Positions 33,101-41,940 of a DNA stretch of 64,000 bases are shown in pieces. The notes beneath the pieces were generated by a model that ran no database searches, was not told where the DNA came from, and saw only the letters and a list, made by a program, of their open reading frames with translations. Numbering within the stretch: the first letter of the stretch is position 1; each line of letters starts with the position of its first letter. This DNA comes from JANTGF01 sp963750735 (GTDB lineage: Bacteria > Bacteroidota > Bacteroidia > Bacteroidales > VadinHA17): assembly GCA_963750735.1 (NCBI GenBank), contig CAVVRY010000012.1:124001-188000 (forward strand), in the 5' to 3' direction. A program made the position numbers and the translations under genes.

Positions 33101-34875
33101 TTTGTATGTGGTGGAGAAGATTTGATCCTTAATGGAAATCCAGCCGATGGATCTGGAAATTATATATCACATATGTGGTCAGGACAAATTGGTTCACTTG
33201 ACAATATCACAATTCAAACGCCTACATTCAATACTACTTTCACAGGTTCATATACAATGACCTACACTGTAACGGATGACAATGGATGTATGGGTAGCGA
33301 TGATGTAACTATAAATGTAGATTCACCAAGAGCATTGTTCAGCATGAGTTCAAGTACAGGATGTAACTCAGTTGCAGTTGACTTTACTAACAACTCAATG
33401 GGAGCAGCTACATATACATGGGACTTTGGAGATGGTTCTCCGGTGGATAATTCTACAAATCCTTCACATACTTATAATAACCTTTCTACTGTTATTCAGT
33501 ACTTCAATGTTAAACTATTTGCTGAATCTGCAGGTGGATGTATTGATAGTGTGATGCAGGTAGTAACAGTATATCCAACAGTTGAAGCATCGTTTACAAT
33601 TACACCTGATACAATTTGTCATGGTGATGGCCCGGTACAATTGGCTGCACTTCCAGGTGGGTCAGCTTATCATTGGGACTTTGGTGACGGTAACTCAGGA
33701 TATGCAGGTAATGTAACAACACATAGCTTTTCAAATACCACAACAGGTATAATTACCCGAACAGTTACTTTAACAACTGAGTCGTTCTATGGTTGTACTG
33801 ATGTTGCTACACAGGATATTGTAATCTATCCAACACCGGTACCAGAGTTTAGTCCAAATCCGGCGAGTCAAACATGGCCTGGTAATCAGGTTCAATTCAT
33901 AAACCAAACGAATGCAGGAACCTGGACATATTTCTGGAACTTCGGTGATGGAAATACATCTACCGAGGAAGACCCCACTCATACTTATAGTGTTCCTGGT
34001 ACATTTACAGTTACACTTGAGGTTTCAAACGATAGGTGTTCAGAAGTAGTTAGTCACAATGTGGAGATTAATCCTATACTTCCAATAGCATCATTTACTG
34101 AAGTACCTCCAGCATGTAGTCCGTATACAATTCAATTTGAAAATACATCACAACATGCAACCTCCTATTTCTGGGACTTTGGTGACGGTACTTCTTCAAG
34201 TGAAATGAATCCTGAACATACTTATTACAGAGGTGGAACCTTTGTTGTAAGACTGACAGCGATTGGCCCTGGAGGACAGGATAAGTACCAGCAAATGGTT
34301 GAGGTATATCAGTCACCAACCGCTATGCTTGATGTTGCACCAATACAGTATATGTGAATGATAAGGCAGTTAAATGCTTCAACCTCTCAACCTATGGTGA
34401 TTCCTATCTCTGGGAATTTGGAGATGGAACAACAGATACAATTTATGAACCATATCATGTATATATGGAGGAAGGTATTTATGATATTACCCTGCATGTA
34501 TACTCCGATAATGGTTGTGAGGATGAATTTACATTGTCACCAGCAGTAACTGTTGAACCAGCTGGTGTACTGAGATACCCTTCAGCATTTATACCTAATA
34601 AGGGTGGTCCAACAGGTGGTGGTGTTCCAAGTGATCCGAATCTGATAAATTCAGTATTCTTCCCACCAATTCAACAGCAGATTGATGATTATCATTTGGA
34701 GATATTTAACAGGTGGGGTGAGAAACTATTTGAGAGTGATGATATAAATATTGGTTGGGATGGTTATTATAAAGGCCAATTATGTAAACAAGATGTTTAT
34801 GTATGGCAGGTGAAAGGTAGATTTAATAATGGAAAACCATACCGCCAGGCAGGTGATATTACTCTGCTGCACTAG
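21144..34875 (+). CDS. Giant repeat adhesin-like protein, T9SS type B substrate (many frameshifts)
   Basis: About 4,570 residues if all frames are joined. A signal peptide (residues 1-30, ending VVFGQ) is followed by a unique N-terminal region to about 22390. A lamin/laminin-like beta-sandwich lies near 23050-23500, and several related Ig/PKD-like modules. Then come seven 264-bp repeats, three longer relatives (about 27140-27940), seventeen repeats of mostly 309 bp, and five PKD domains (WDFGDG / WNFGDG / WEFGDG). The end is a CHU_C type B sorting domain (RYPSAFIPNKGGP; LEIFNRWGEKLFES; NIGWDGYY). It is thus a surface-exposed, SprB-like protein exported by type IX secretion. About twenty small indels and one 92-base loss break it into a dozen frames; intact stretches (29.4-34.35 kb) show it is coding. 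A PorP/SprF gene follows, as usual for such substrates. Ligand unknown. Confidence 0.85.
24724..26577 (+). repeat. Seven tandem 264-bp coding repeats (family A)
   Basis: Units begin at 24724, 24988, 25252, 25516, 25783, 26047 and 26311. Five of the six steps are exactly 264 bases (88 residues); the fourth is 267, explained by three inserted bases. Each unit starts P-x-P-T-A-N-x-G-G-N-D-E-V-C, has a central GASHTNGSV-W segment, and ends GSC...MTLTIT. Two Cys per unit may pair. Confidence 0.92.
27940..33064 (+). repeat. Seventeen tandem ~309-bp coding repeats (family B)
   Basis: Units start at the EPVLDP-type motif (27940, 28252, 28560, 28869, then 29396, 29705, 30014, 30323, 30623, 30932, 31241, 31550, 31859, 32165, 32474, 32783, plus one whose start is lost near 29145). 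The period is 309 bases (103 residues) in most, 300 or 306 in two, and the last is shorter and divergent. Typical landmarks are VCSD, SYNI, NDxFTN and VPVSADGCEGD. These are PKD-like modules. Confidence 0.92.
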
Positions 34876-34888
34876 TAGGAAAATGAAA

Positions 34889-34922
34889 ACAAATAGTCTT
34901 CGGTTATCCGAAGACTATTTGT
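34889..34922 (+). terminator. Strong hairpin after the giant adhesin gene
   Basis: A perfect 15-bp stem (ACAAATAGTCTTCGG pairing with CCGAAGACTATTTGT) around a TTAT loop, 13 bases after the stop codon. No clear T run follows, so it may end transcription weakly or protect the 3' end. It separates the adhesin from PorP/SprF. Confidence 0.6.
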
Positions 34923-35115
34923 TCAACATATTTAAAATTGGAATCTAAATAAGTTGGGTTGAATTAAAAATAGTTCTTTTATTAAAACCCTATTTAAAAA
35001 TTAACGTATCTAAACATAAGTGTTATTAAATACTAGGTATATAAGAGTTTTGGTTGGATTAATTGCAGGCAGAAATATTAAAATAAACCGACCTGAATTT
35101 TATAGGAAAATACTG

Positions 35116-36099
35116 GTGAATAAGTATTCATTAGTATTCATTCTATATCTTCTTATGCATTTAAATGGATTTTCACAGGACCCAAGGTTTTCTCAGTTTT
35201 ATGCTAACCCATTATATCTGGCTCCCTCCTTTGCAGGCGCTACAGAAGAAAATAGGATAACAATGAATTACAGGAATCAATGGCCTTCAATTCCTGGAGT
35301 ATTTCTTACTTATAGTTTTTCATATGATCACTACTTTTCCAACTTCAACTCAGGGGTTGGTGTGCTTGTCACACACGATAGAGCAGGGTCAGGAAGACTG
35401 AGCAATACAAATTTTGGTATATTGTATTCCTATAATATAAAGGTAAATAAAAGTTTTTATATCAGACCTGGTATTCAATTGTATTATACTCAGCGAGGAT
35501 TAGATTTCTATCGGCTAGTATTCAGTGATGGAATGTCACCAAGTGGGGATACACCAACAATTGAACAACCTCCATTTGAAAATGTAGCCGATATAGATGC
35601 TGGTGCCTCAATATTGGGTTATACTGACAGGATTTGGTTCGGTGTTACAGTCGATCATATCCTAAGGCCTAATCAATCATTTTATGGTGAAATAAGTAAG
35701 GTTCCTATAAAAACATCGGTTTTTGGTGGTATACAAATCATTAAAAAGGGAAGATTGTTCAAACCTCTTGAAGAAAGTCTGTCTGTTGCATTTCATTTTG
35801 AGAACCAGGGTAAATTTACTCAGTTGGATCTGGGGCTCTATTGGTTTAAGTCACCTCTGGTATTTGGTTTCTGGTATAGAGGCTTACCTTTAATTGACGA
35901 AGTATTTGACAGGGATGCTGTTGTTTTACTGGTTGGGTATAAGACTAAATATTTGCATATTGGATACAGTTATGACTTCACTATATCACAGTTAGTTGGC
36001 GCCACCGGAGGATCACACGAAATTTCCTTCATGTATGAATTTAAATCTGATAAAAGGAAGAAGAGAAAAATTCATGCTATTCCTTGCCCGGAGTTTTAA
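35116..36099 (+). CDS. PorP/SprF family type IX secretion outer-membrane protein
   Basis: A 327-residue outer-membrane beta-barrel protein of the PorP/SprF family. The signal peptide (NKYSLVFILYLLMHLNGFSQ) precedes the hallmark DPRFSQFYANPLYLAPSFAGA, then MNYRNQWP, GVGVLVTHDRAGSG and a series of amphipathic strands to the C-terminus. I start at GTG 35116 because it sits directly before the signal peptide; the open frame to 35020 adds a basic, unlikely leader. Known members of this family, such as SprF, are needed for secretion or surface attachment of the type B substrate encoded beside them. It is the likely partner of the giant protein upstream. Confidence 0.88.
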   Translation: MNKYSLVFILYLLMHLNGFSQDPRFSQFYANPLYLAPSFAGATEENRITMNYRNQWPSIPGVFLTYSFSYDHYFSNFNSGVGVLVTHDRAGSGRLSNTNFGILYSYNIKVNKSFYIRPGIQLYYTQRGLDFYRLVFSDGMSPSGDTPTIEQPPFENVADIDAGASILGYTDRIWFGVTVDHILRPNQSFYGEISKVPIKTSVFGGIQIIKKGRLFKPLEESLSVAFHFENQGKFTQLDLGLYWFKSPLVFGFWYRGLPLIDEVFDRDAVVLLVGYKTKYLHIGYSYDFTISQLVGATGGSHEISFMYEFKSDKRKKRKIHAIPCPEF

Positions 36100-36231
36100 A
36101 ATTCGTTTCATCTATTTTCACTTTTTTTACTTCTTACCATCTTTTAAGGCTCTGGAAATGAAACACCTTAAAATATTGCAGGCTTTCCAGTAAAAAAATG
36201 TTAAATGTTTTCAGCTTGATATAAATACTAT

Positions 36232-36239
36232 TATATTTG
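36232..36239 (+). promoter_or_regulatory. Putative -7 box for the OmpH-like gene
   Basis: TATATTTG is an exact TAnnTTTG, 34 bases before the start codon at 36274. The -33 region is not clear. Confidence 0.4.
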
Positions 36240-36273
36240 TCGGCTGAAATTATAACAACACCAAAATCAAACA

Positions 36274-36885
36274 ATGAAAAATTTATCTATCGCCCTGAAT
36301 GGAGTACTCTTAGTGGCTGTTTTAGTACTTTATATCCTCTTTTTTACCAGTAAGAATGAAGAACCAGGTATAACCGAAACATCTTCACCCATATCTGCGA
36401 ATATTGGACCAGGTTCAATTGCGTTCGTTGAATTTGACTCTATCTTAGCAAACTATGATATGTTCCTTGACTTGCAAGAAGTTCTTGTTGAGAAACAAAG
36501 GAAATCGGAAGCTGAATTAAACTCAAAATCATCAAGTTGGGAAAAAAGTGCTGGTGAATACCAGAATCAGATGAGCAAAGGATTAATTACCCGTTCTCAG
36601 GCTGCTGAGGTTGAAGCACAATTGTACCAGGATCAGCAAAATATTCTTAAATTAAGAGATGATATGTCCATGGAGCTGGGAGAAGAAAAGCAGGTAATGG
36701 ACCGTAAAGTTATGTATGCTATACTTGAATATCTTGAAGAATATAATAAAGATAAAAGCTTTCAGTATGTAATTAGCAAATCTTTCGGAGGACCACTATT
36801 ATTCGCTGAATCAGGACTGGATATCACTAGTGAAGTGCTTGTCGGCTTGAATAATGAATATAAAGAAAGCCTGGATAACAAATAG
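36274..36885 (+). CDS. OmpH/Skp family periplasmic chaperone-like protein
   Basis: A 203-residue protein anchored by an N-terminal hydrophobic helix (residues 8-26, VLLVAVLVLYILFF). Its layout is that of OmpH/Skp: a short beta segment (IAFVEFDSILANYDMF), a long charged coiled-coil hairpin (about 75-150) and a return strand (FQYVISKSFGGPLLFAES). Skp-like chaperones hold unfolded outer-membrane proteins in the periplasm. Unlike classical Skp it keeps an uncleaved-looking anchor. It follows PorP/SprF with its own probable promoter. Role in folding outer-membrane proteins is inferred from the family. Confidence 0.82.
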   Translation: MKNLSIALNGVLLVAVLVLYILFFTSKNEEPGITETSSPISANIGPGSIAFVEFDSILANYDMFLDLQEVLVEKQRKSEAELNSKSSSWEKSAGEYQNQMSKGLITRSQAAEVEAQLYQDQQNILKLRDDMSMELGEEKQVMDRKVMYAILEYLEEYNKDKSFQYVISKSFGGPLLFAESGLDITSEVLVGLNNEYKESLDNK

Positions 36886-36908
36886 GACTCTTTTTTTAAA
36901 ATAGTACT

Positions 36909-38171
36909 ATGGGCTTAGTGGCTGATTACCTGCAAAAGCAGCCTGATTTTAAACCAAGAATTTCCAAGCCTCCAGATTATAAACTTGGGTATATTGTTGT
37001 TATCCCCAGTAATAATGAGAGGGATTTAATTACCACAATAGAATCATTGTGGAATTGCGAACGCCCCCAAAAGCCTGTTGAATTAATTGTTGTTGTTAAT
37101 TCATCTGTTAGTGCAGAGGACTCTGTTTTACGGCAGAATGAAATTTGCATTGAACAAATACTGGATTGGCAGGAAAAGCATGATATAGAGGACTTTCAGA
37201 TTCATGTTATCACCGAGAAAAACATTCTTAAAAAATATGCTGGACCAGGTTTAGCCCGAAAAATTGGTATGGATGAGGCAGTATATCGTTTTGGACTCAC
37301 AGAAAAAGGGAAAGGTATAATTTGTTCATTTGATGCTGATACAACCTGCGAAAAGAACTACTTTATTGCAATAGAAGAAAAAATTAATCAGAATCCTGAA
37401 ATTGAAGCCGGTTCTATTTATTTTGAACATCCTGTTTCAGGGATTCAATTTCCCGATGAAGTATACAGGGCAATTAGTCTGTACGAACTAAACATGCGTT
37501 ATTATCTTCAGGCACTGCGATCAACTGGATTCCCTTATGCCCATCACACACTGGGTTCAGCCTTTTTTGTAAGATCTGATGCTTATGCCCGTTTTGGAGG
37601 TATGAACAGGAAGAAAGGAGGGGAGGATTTTTATTTCCTACAGAAGGTGATACCCAATGTAAGTTTCATTGATTTGGTTAGCACCAGGGTTTTTCCTTCA
37701 CCAAGACCATCTGACAGGGTGCCATTTGGAACTGGACCGTGGATTAACAAGTATATAAACAAGGAAGTAAAAACATACGAAACTTATAATTTAAAATCAT
37801 TTATTGATCTAAGAGTTTTTTTTAAATCAACACTTGGATTGTATGACTCAAATGAAACTGAGTTGAGGTTTAGTTATCAATCACTCCCAAATTCAATAAA
37901 GGAATTTATTTCTGAGGATGAGTTTGTCAGGAAGATAAATGAAATTCAGAAGAATTCATCTAACCCTGTTTCATTTAAAAAGCGGTTTTATTCCTGGTTT
38001 AATGGTTTTAAAATTATTAAATACCTGAATTATATTCATTTATCCTATTATGAAAGAGTGGATGTTCTTGAAGAGGCAGGAAAGTACCTCAGTAAAGTTG
38101 TGGAAGTGAATATTGTACCTTCTGACCTTTCAGAAATGTTGTTCTTTTACAGGAAAATGGAAAAAGAGTAA
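36909..38171 (+). CDS. Glycosyltransferase family 2 protein
   Basis: A 420-residue GT-A glycosyltransferase. The nucleotide-sugar domain opens with GYIVVIPSNNERDLITTIESL, and the metal-binding DxD region appears as CSFDADTTCEKNYF. AHHTLGSAFFVRSDAYARFGG and a likely catalytic acidic stretch (KKGGEDFYFLQK) follow. No transmembrane segments are seen, so it acts at the cytoplasmic face. Donor, acceptor and pathway cannot be read from sequence. It is 23 bases after the OmpH-like gene and convergent with the FtsB-like gene. Confidence 0.82.
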   Translation: MGLVADYLQKQPDFKPRISKPPDYKLGYIVVIPSNNERDLITTIESLWNCERPQKPVELIVVVNSSVSAEDSVLRQNEICIEQILDWQEKHDIEDFQIHVITEKNILKKYAGPGLARKIGMDEAVYRFGLTEKGKGIICSFDADTTCEKNYFIAIEEKINQNPEIEAGSIYFEHPVSGIQFPDEVYRAISLYELNMRYYLQALRSTGFPYAHHTLGSAFFVRSDAYARFGGMNRKKGGEDFYFLQKVIPNVSFIDLVSTRVFPSPRPSDRVPFGTGPWINKYINKEVKTYETYNLKSFIDLRVFFKSTLGLYDSNETELRFSYQSLPNSIKEFISEDEFVRKINEIQKNSSNPVSFKKRFYSWFNGFKIIKYLNYIHLSYYERVDVLEEAGKYLSKVVEVNIVPSDLSEMLFFYRKMEKE

Positions 38172-38178
38172 ATCTAAA

Positions 38179-38493
38179 CTATTCCTCCTTTTTCGATTTA
38201 TCGATTACAATGAAAATATCTTCATTTTCTTTTTTCATCAGGTACTGTTCCCTCGCAAATTTCTCAAGGTTCTCATCGTTGGTGATTAGCTCCTGAAGCC
38301 TGGCAGAATCTGTTTGAATCTTTTCAAGGTAATATACTTCGTCCCGTTCAAGCTGTCGAAGACTTCTGATATCCTTCATTCGATCTAAAATATTGTTGCC
38401 GTCGAAAAGAAAAATCCACACAACAAAAATTATAATTGTAAGAACAAATTTGTTCTTTAGAACGGAAAGCAGCTTCTTATTCTTTTCAGTCAT
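38179..38493 (-). CDS. FtsB/DivIC-like septum formation protein
   Basis: A 104-residue single-pass membrane protein. After a short basic cytoplasmic end comes a membrane helix (FVLTIIIFVVWIFLFDG, residues about 14-30), then a leucine/charged coiled coil and the family end (NLEKFAREQYLMKKENEDIFIV). This is the layout of FtsB/DivIC, which joins FtsL and FtsQ in the divisome. I use ATG 38493 (MTEKNKKLLS); the longer frame adds 18 residues not expected in the family. It lies downstream of pruA on the same strand, beyond a terminator. Confidence 0.85.
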   Translation of the reverse strand: MTEKNKKLLSVLKNKFVLTIIIFVVWIFLFDGNNILDRMKDIRSLRQLERDEVYYLEKIQTDSARLQELITNDENLEKFAREQYLMKKENEDIFIVIDKSKKEE

Positions 38494-38543
38494 ATTCAAA
38501 TTAAAAACCAGCTCAAAGTTAGGGATAAAAAACAAGCTGTTAA

Positions 38544-38585
38544 ACAAAAAAATGCTTTTGCAGAATAATCATTCGCAAAAGCATT
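38544..38585 (-). terminator. Intrinsic terminator after pruA
   Basis: An 11-bp stem (AATGCTTTTGC / GCAAAAGCATT). On the minus strand it is followed by a run of seven T, so it ends transcription from pruA before the FtsB-like gene. Confidence 0.75.
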
Positions 38586-38630
38586 TTATTCATTTTAATA
38601 TTTCAGTTAATCAGATAGAAATAATATTAA

Positions 38631-40271
38631 TTAATTATCATCAGCATCATCCATAAATGGATACTTGAAATCATCAGGAGGTAGAAATGTTTCTTTTATC
38701 GTGCGTGGACTGAGCCATCGATACATATTTAGCGCTGATCCGGCTTTGTCGTTTGTACCCGAAGCCCTTGATCCACCAAATGGTTGGTGCCCTACAACCG
38801 CACCAGTTGGCTTGTCATTGATATAGAAATTACCTGCGGCATTCACCAATTTTTCTGTGGCAAATTGTGCAGCTGCCCTGTCCTTTGCAAAAATAGCACC
38901 CGTAAGTGCATAGGTCGATGTATTATCGAGCAAATCAAGAGTCTCTTCATATTTCTCAGCCTTATATACATAAATTGTAAGAACAGGTCCAAACAATTCC
39001 TCTTCCATTGTTATATAATGAGGATCTGTTGTAAGAATTACAGTTGGTTCAATAAAATATCCTACTGAATCATCATATTTGCCTCCAAAAATAATTTCTG
39101 CTTCTTTATCCTTTTTAGCATTATCGATAAAACCAGTTAATTTAGTATAGGAAGCTTTATCAATTACCGCATTCATGAAATTCGAAAAGTCTTCTACATC
39201 ACCCATTTTAACCTCTGCAAGCTGTTTTCCAAGTGCCTTTTTTACTTCGGGCCATAAGTTATCTGGTATATAAGCCCTTGAGGCTGCACTACATTTCTGT
39301 CCCTGGTATTCAAAAGCTCCTCTTGTAAGTGCAGTTGCAACTTGCAATGGATAGGCTGATTTATGAACCATTACAAAATCTTTGCCGCCAGTTTCTCCAA
39401 CTATCCGTGGATAGGTTTTATATTTATCTATATTGTTTCCAATTTCTTTCCAGATGGTTTGAAATACTTCTGTAGATCCTGTATAATGAATACCTGCAAA
39501 ATCAGGATGTGAGAAAATTTCTTTTCCTGCAACTGGACCTGATACAAATACCAAATTAATAACTCCGTCAGGCAACCCAGCTTCCATAAAAATCTCCATC
39601 AGAATCCTGGCAGAATATACCTGTGTATGGGAAGGTTTCCATACAACTGTATTTCCTAGCATAGCCGGTGCTGTGGGCAAATTGGCAGCTATTGAAGTAA
39701 AATTGAACGGAGTCAGGGCAAAAATAAATCCTTCCAGTGGCCTTTGCTCCAGTCGATTCCAAACTCCTTCTGAAGACCTGGGCTGTGGTGCATAAATTTC
39801 TGACATAAATTGAACGTTGTACTTAAAGAAATCAATTGCTTCACAAGCTGCATCAATCTCGGCCTGGAAGGCAGTTTTTGATTGACCTAACATAGTAGCG
39901 GCATTCATCTTATAACGATAGGGTCCTGCAAGCAAAGAAGCAGCTTTAAGGAAAATGGCTGCCCTTGCTCTCCATGGCATTTTAGCCCAATCTTCCTTAG
40001 CCTTAAGAGCAGCATCAATAGCCATCTGCACGTGACTTGCATCACCTTTGTGGTATCGCCCGAGACTATGTTTAATATCATGTGGAGGGTTCATCTCTAC
40101 CAGGTTTCCCGATTTCACTTTCTTTCCATCAATAATCATGGGAACCTCGATCTGTTTGGATTTTGCTTCAGTAAGAGCTTCTTTCAAGGCTTTTCTTTCT
40201 TTTGTACCGGGAGCATAGGAATATACAGGTTCGTTCTCAGCTTTTGGTACCTGAAATAAATTGTCTATCAT
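38631..40271 (-). CDS. pruA: L-glutamate gamma-semialdehyde (1-pyrroline-5-carboxylate) dehydrogenase
   Basis: A 546-residue NAD-dependent aldehyde dehydrogenase that turns the semialdehyde from proline oxidation into glutamate. The catalytic Cys327 is in EYQGQKCSAASRAYIP and the general-base Glu293 in VGETGGKDFVMVH. The NAD-binding segment is FALTPFNFTSIAANLPTAPA. Length and the extra N-terminal stretch match the PruA subgroup rather than generic aldehyde dehydrogenases. It works after the separate proline dehydrogenase at 18-19 kb. It has a probable promoter upstream and a terminator downstream, so it is likely transcribed alone. Confidence 0.95.
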   Translation of the reverse strand: MIDNLFQVPKAENEPVYSYAPGTKERKALKEALTEAKSKQIEVPMIIDGKKVKSGNLVEMNPPHDIKHSLGRYHKGDASHVQMAIDAALKAKEDWAKMPWRARAAIFLKAASLLAGPYRYKMNAATMLGQSKTAFQAEIDAACEAIDFFKYNVQFMSEIYAPQPRSSEGVWNRLEQRPLEGFIFALTPFNFTSIAANLPTAPAMLGNTVVWKPSHTQVYSARILMEIFMEAGLPDGVINLVFVSGPVAGKEIFSHPDFAGIHYTGSTEVFQTIWKEIGNNIDKYKTYPRIVGETGGKDFVMVHKSAYPLQVATALTRGAFEYQGQKCSAASRAYIPDNLWPEVKKALGKQLAEVKMGDVEDFSNFMNAVIDKASYTKLTGFIDNAKKDKEAEIIFGGKYDDSVGYFIEPTVILTTDPHYITMEEELFGPVLTIYVYKAEKYEETLDLLDNTSTYALTGAIFAKDRAAAQFATEKLVNAAGNFYINDKPTGAVVGHQPFGGSRASGTNDKAGSALNMYRWLSPRTIKETFLPPDDFKYPFMDDADDN

Positions 40272-40315
40272 AGTTTAATAAATTAAAATGAATATATATA
40301 CATCAAAATGGGACT

Positions 40316-40323
40316 CAAAATTA
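40316..40323 (-). promoter_or_regulatory. Putative -7 box for pruA
   Basis: CAAAATTA reads TAATTTTG on the coding strand, an exact TAnnTTTG, 45 bases before the start codon. No -33 box is seen at the usual distance. Confidence 0.35.
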
Positions 40324-40429
40324 GACATTCGAAAACCAAAATAATATGAAATATTTCATGGTTTTATCATGAGAACATTTCATCCTGACCAAAAGGTTAC
40401 TAGAATTAAGACCTACTAATTAAAAACCA

Positions 40430-41758
40430 TCAATGGGGATTTGTAAGGGAATTAACCATAGCATAGCCCACTATGCGGTCATACCTTGATCCTGCGGCTC
40501 TGTGGTAAATAAAAATTAGATAATCATTTTCGGTTTCGTAATGACTTCCTTCGATGAAAGTGTTATCTGCATAGGTACTACCATTTTCTTTTACCACATA
40601 TTCATAATTATAATATCCTTGTTTAAGAAAGAGAGAACCCTCGTAGGCACGTGTTTCAAAATTGTAGATCATATGGCTATTGTCATTGCAATTCCAGTCC
40701 GAAAGAGCACCATATATATATACCTCACCCATATTAAATGGGGTTTCTTTTTTTAAGGTAAAGTATACTTTTGCATAATCTGCCTCTATCTCATTATTAT
40801 CACCTTCCTGTATTCTAATGTAATATCTACCATTAATATCTTGTTCATAGAAGTAAGAAATCCTGGCTTTCGATTTTGAAGGAAATAGACTTACATGGTA
40901 ATATGGATGTTTAAAATCAATATATTGAATATATTGGGTTTGGTATCGCATACTTTTAATATCAAAATATCTGTATTCGCTTCCTCCGTAAAAAATATTC
41001 CTTCTGTCAAAATCATAAATTAATTCCGAAGTTCGAACGAATGAAGGTTTATCAAATAATACTGCATTATCCCATCGGCCATTTTGACTTACTGCTACTT
41101 TTACCTCGCTGTATGGATCAAAAATGGAATATCTTGGATACTTGACTGCGATTTGAATTTCTTGTCCATCATCAAAAAACTGAGTATTAGCAGGTCGTCT
41201 CATTGATGCTCCAACATCAACCAGATTTTCGGTAACCATAAAGCGCCGGGTAAGTAATACATCTGATTTATCATAGTTTTGATATATAATAAGAATGTAA
41301 TTTCCGGAAATTTTAAAACTTACATCCTCATTAGGGAAAGTAAGCTTGTAATGAATATACTTTACGGTGGTGTTAAATGAATATTCATAATTGATTATTT
41401 GATTTTCAGGAAATCCTTCCAGGTAATCCTGTTCAAGTAAAGATGAAGCATTCCAGGTTGCATCACAATGAATAAATGAATAATAATAGTCACCAACATT
41501 ATCAGACAAATCATCAAAACTTAGTAGAAGTTTTTCATTGGAATTAATTTCTATCATCGGATAGGATAATTCCCACTCCTCTTTATGTAATTGAATGGTT
41601 TTGATACTGTTCTTGAAAATATGATTTGTTTGCATTAAGGAATCCATTGCCTGATTTAATCCCTGTGAATTCAAGGCTTGAGTGGTAAAAATGAATAAGA
41701 CAACAAAAGCAATTCCAATGAGTAATTTATATCTTGAGGTTCTAATAATCACAATCAT
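40430..41758 (-). CDS. DUF5103 domain exported protein
   Basis: A 442-residue exported protein. Residues about 10-32 form a signal peptide (LLIGIAFVVLFIFTTQALNSQG). The rest matches the DUF5103 family typical of Bacteroidota: an N-terminal beta domain (KTIQLHKEEWELSYPMIEI, LLLSFDDLSDNVGDYYYSFIHCDATW), a middle part with FMVTENLVDVG and IQIAVKYPRYSIFDPYSEV, and a C-terminal E-set-like part (VYIYGALSDWNCNDNSHMIYN). The biochemical role is not established. Its restriction to this phylum and its export suggest an envelope function. It is divergent from nqrA with 182 bases between. Confidence 0.85.
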   Translation of the reverse strand: MIVIIRTSRYKLLIGIAFVVLFIFTTQALNSQGLNQAMDSLMQTNHIFKNSIKTIQLHKEEWELSYPMIEINSNEKLLLSFDDLSDNVGDYYYSFIHCDATWNASSLLEQDYLEGFPENQIINYEYSFNTTVKYIHYKLTFPNEDVSFKISGNYILIIYQNYDKSDVLLTRRFMVTENLVDVGASMRRPANTQFFDDGQEIQIAVKYPRYSIFDPYSEVKVAVSQNGRWDNAVLFDKPSFVRTSELIYDFDRRNIFYGGSEYRYFDIKSMRYQTQYIQYIDFKHPYYHVSLFPSKSKARISYFYEQDINGRYYIRIQEGDNNEIEADYAKVYFTLKKETPFNMGEVYIYGALSDWNCNDNSHMIYNFETRAYEGSLFLKQGYYNYEYVVKENGSTYADNTFIEGSHYETENDYLIFIYHRAAGSRYDRIVGYAMVNSLTNPH

Positions 41759-41846
41759 TTGGTTATAAGACTAGTTAACAATTTAATAATATGTTTAACA
41801 ACATTTGTTCCAATATTATTTAATTCTCAACATATTAACAAATTTG

Positions 41847-41854
41847 TATGTTTG
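41847..41854 (+). promoter_or_regulatory. Putative -7 box for the nqr operon
   Basis: TATGTTTG is an exact TAnnTTTG, 87 bases before nqrA. A -33 TTTG is not seen at the usual spacing. Confidence 0.4.
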
Positions 41855-41940
41855 TCATTTTTGCAAAAAGGTTATTCAGAACGATTTTAAATCAAAATTT
41901 ACATATTTTTGTTGCAAACTAAAATAATTAAAAGTTTAAC

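Noticed and set aside
21144..34875. Reading the giant gene as a dozen separate small repeat proteins
   Set aside because: Only the first frame has a signal peptide and only the last has a sorting domain; repeat units continue across each frame break.
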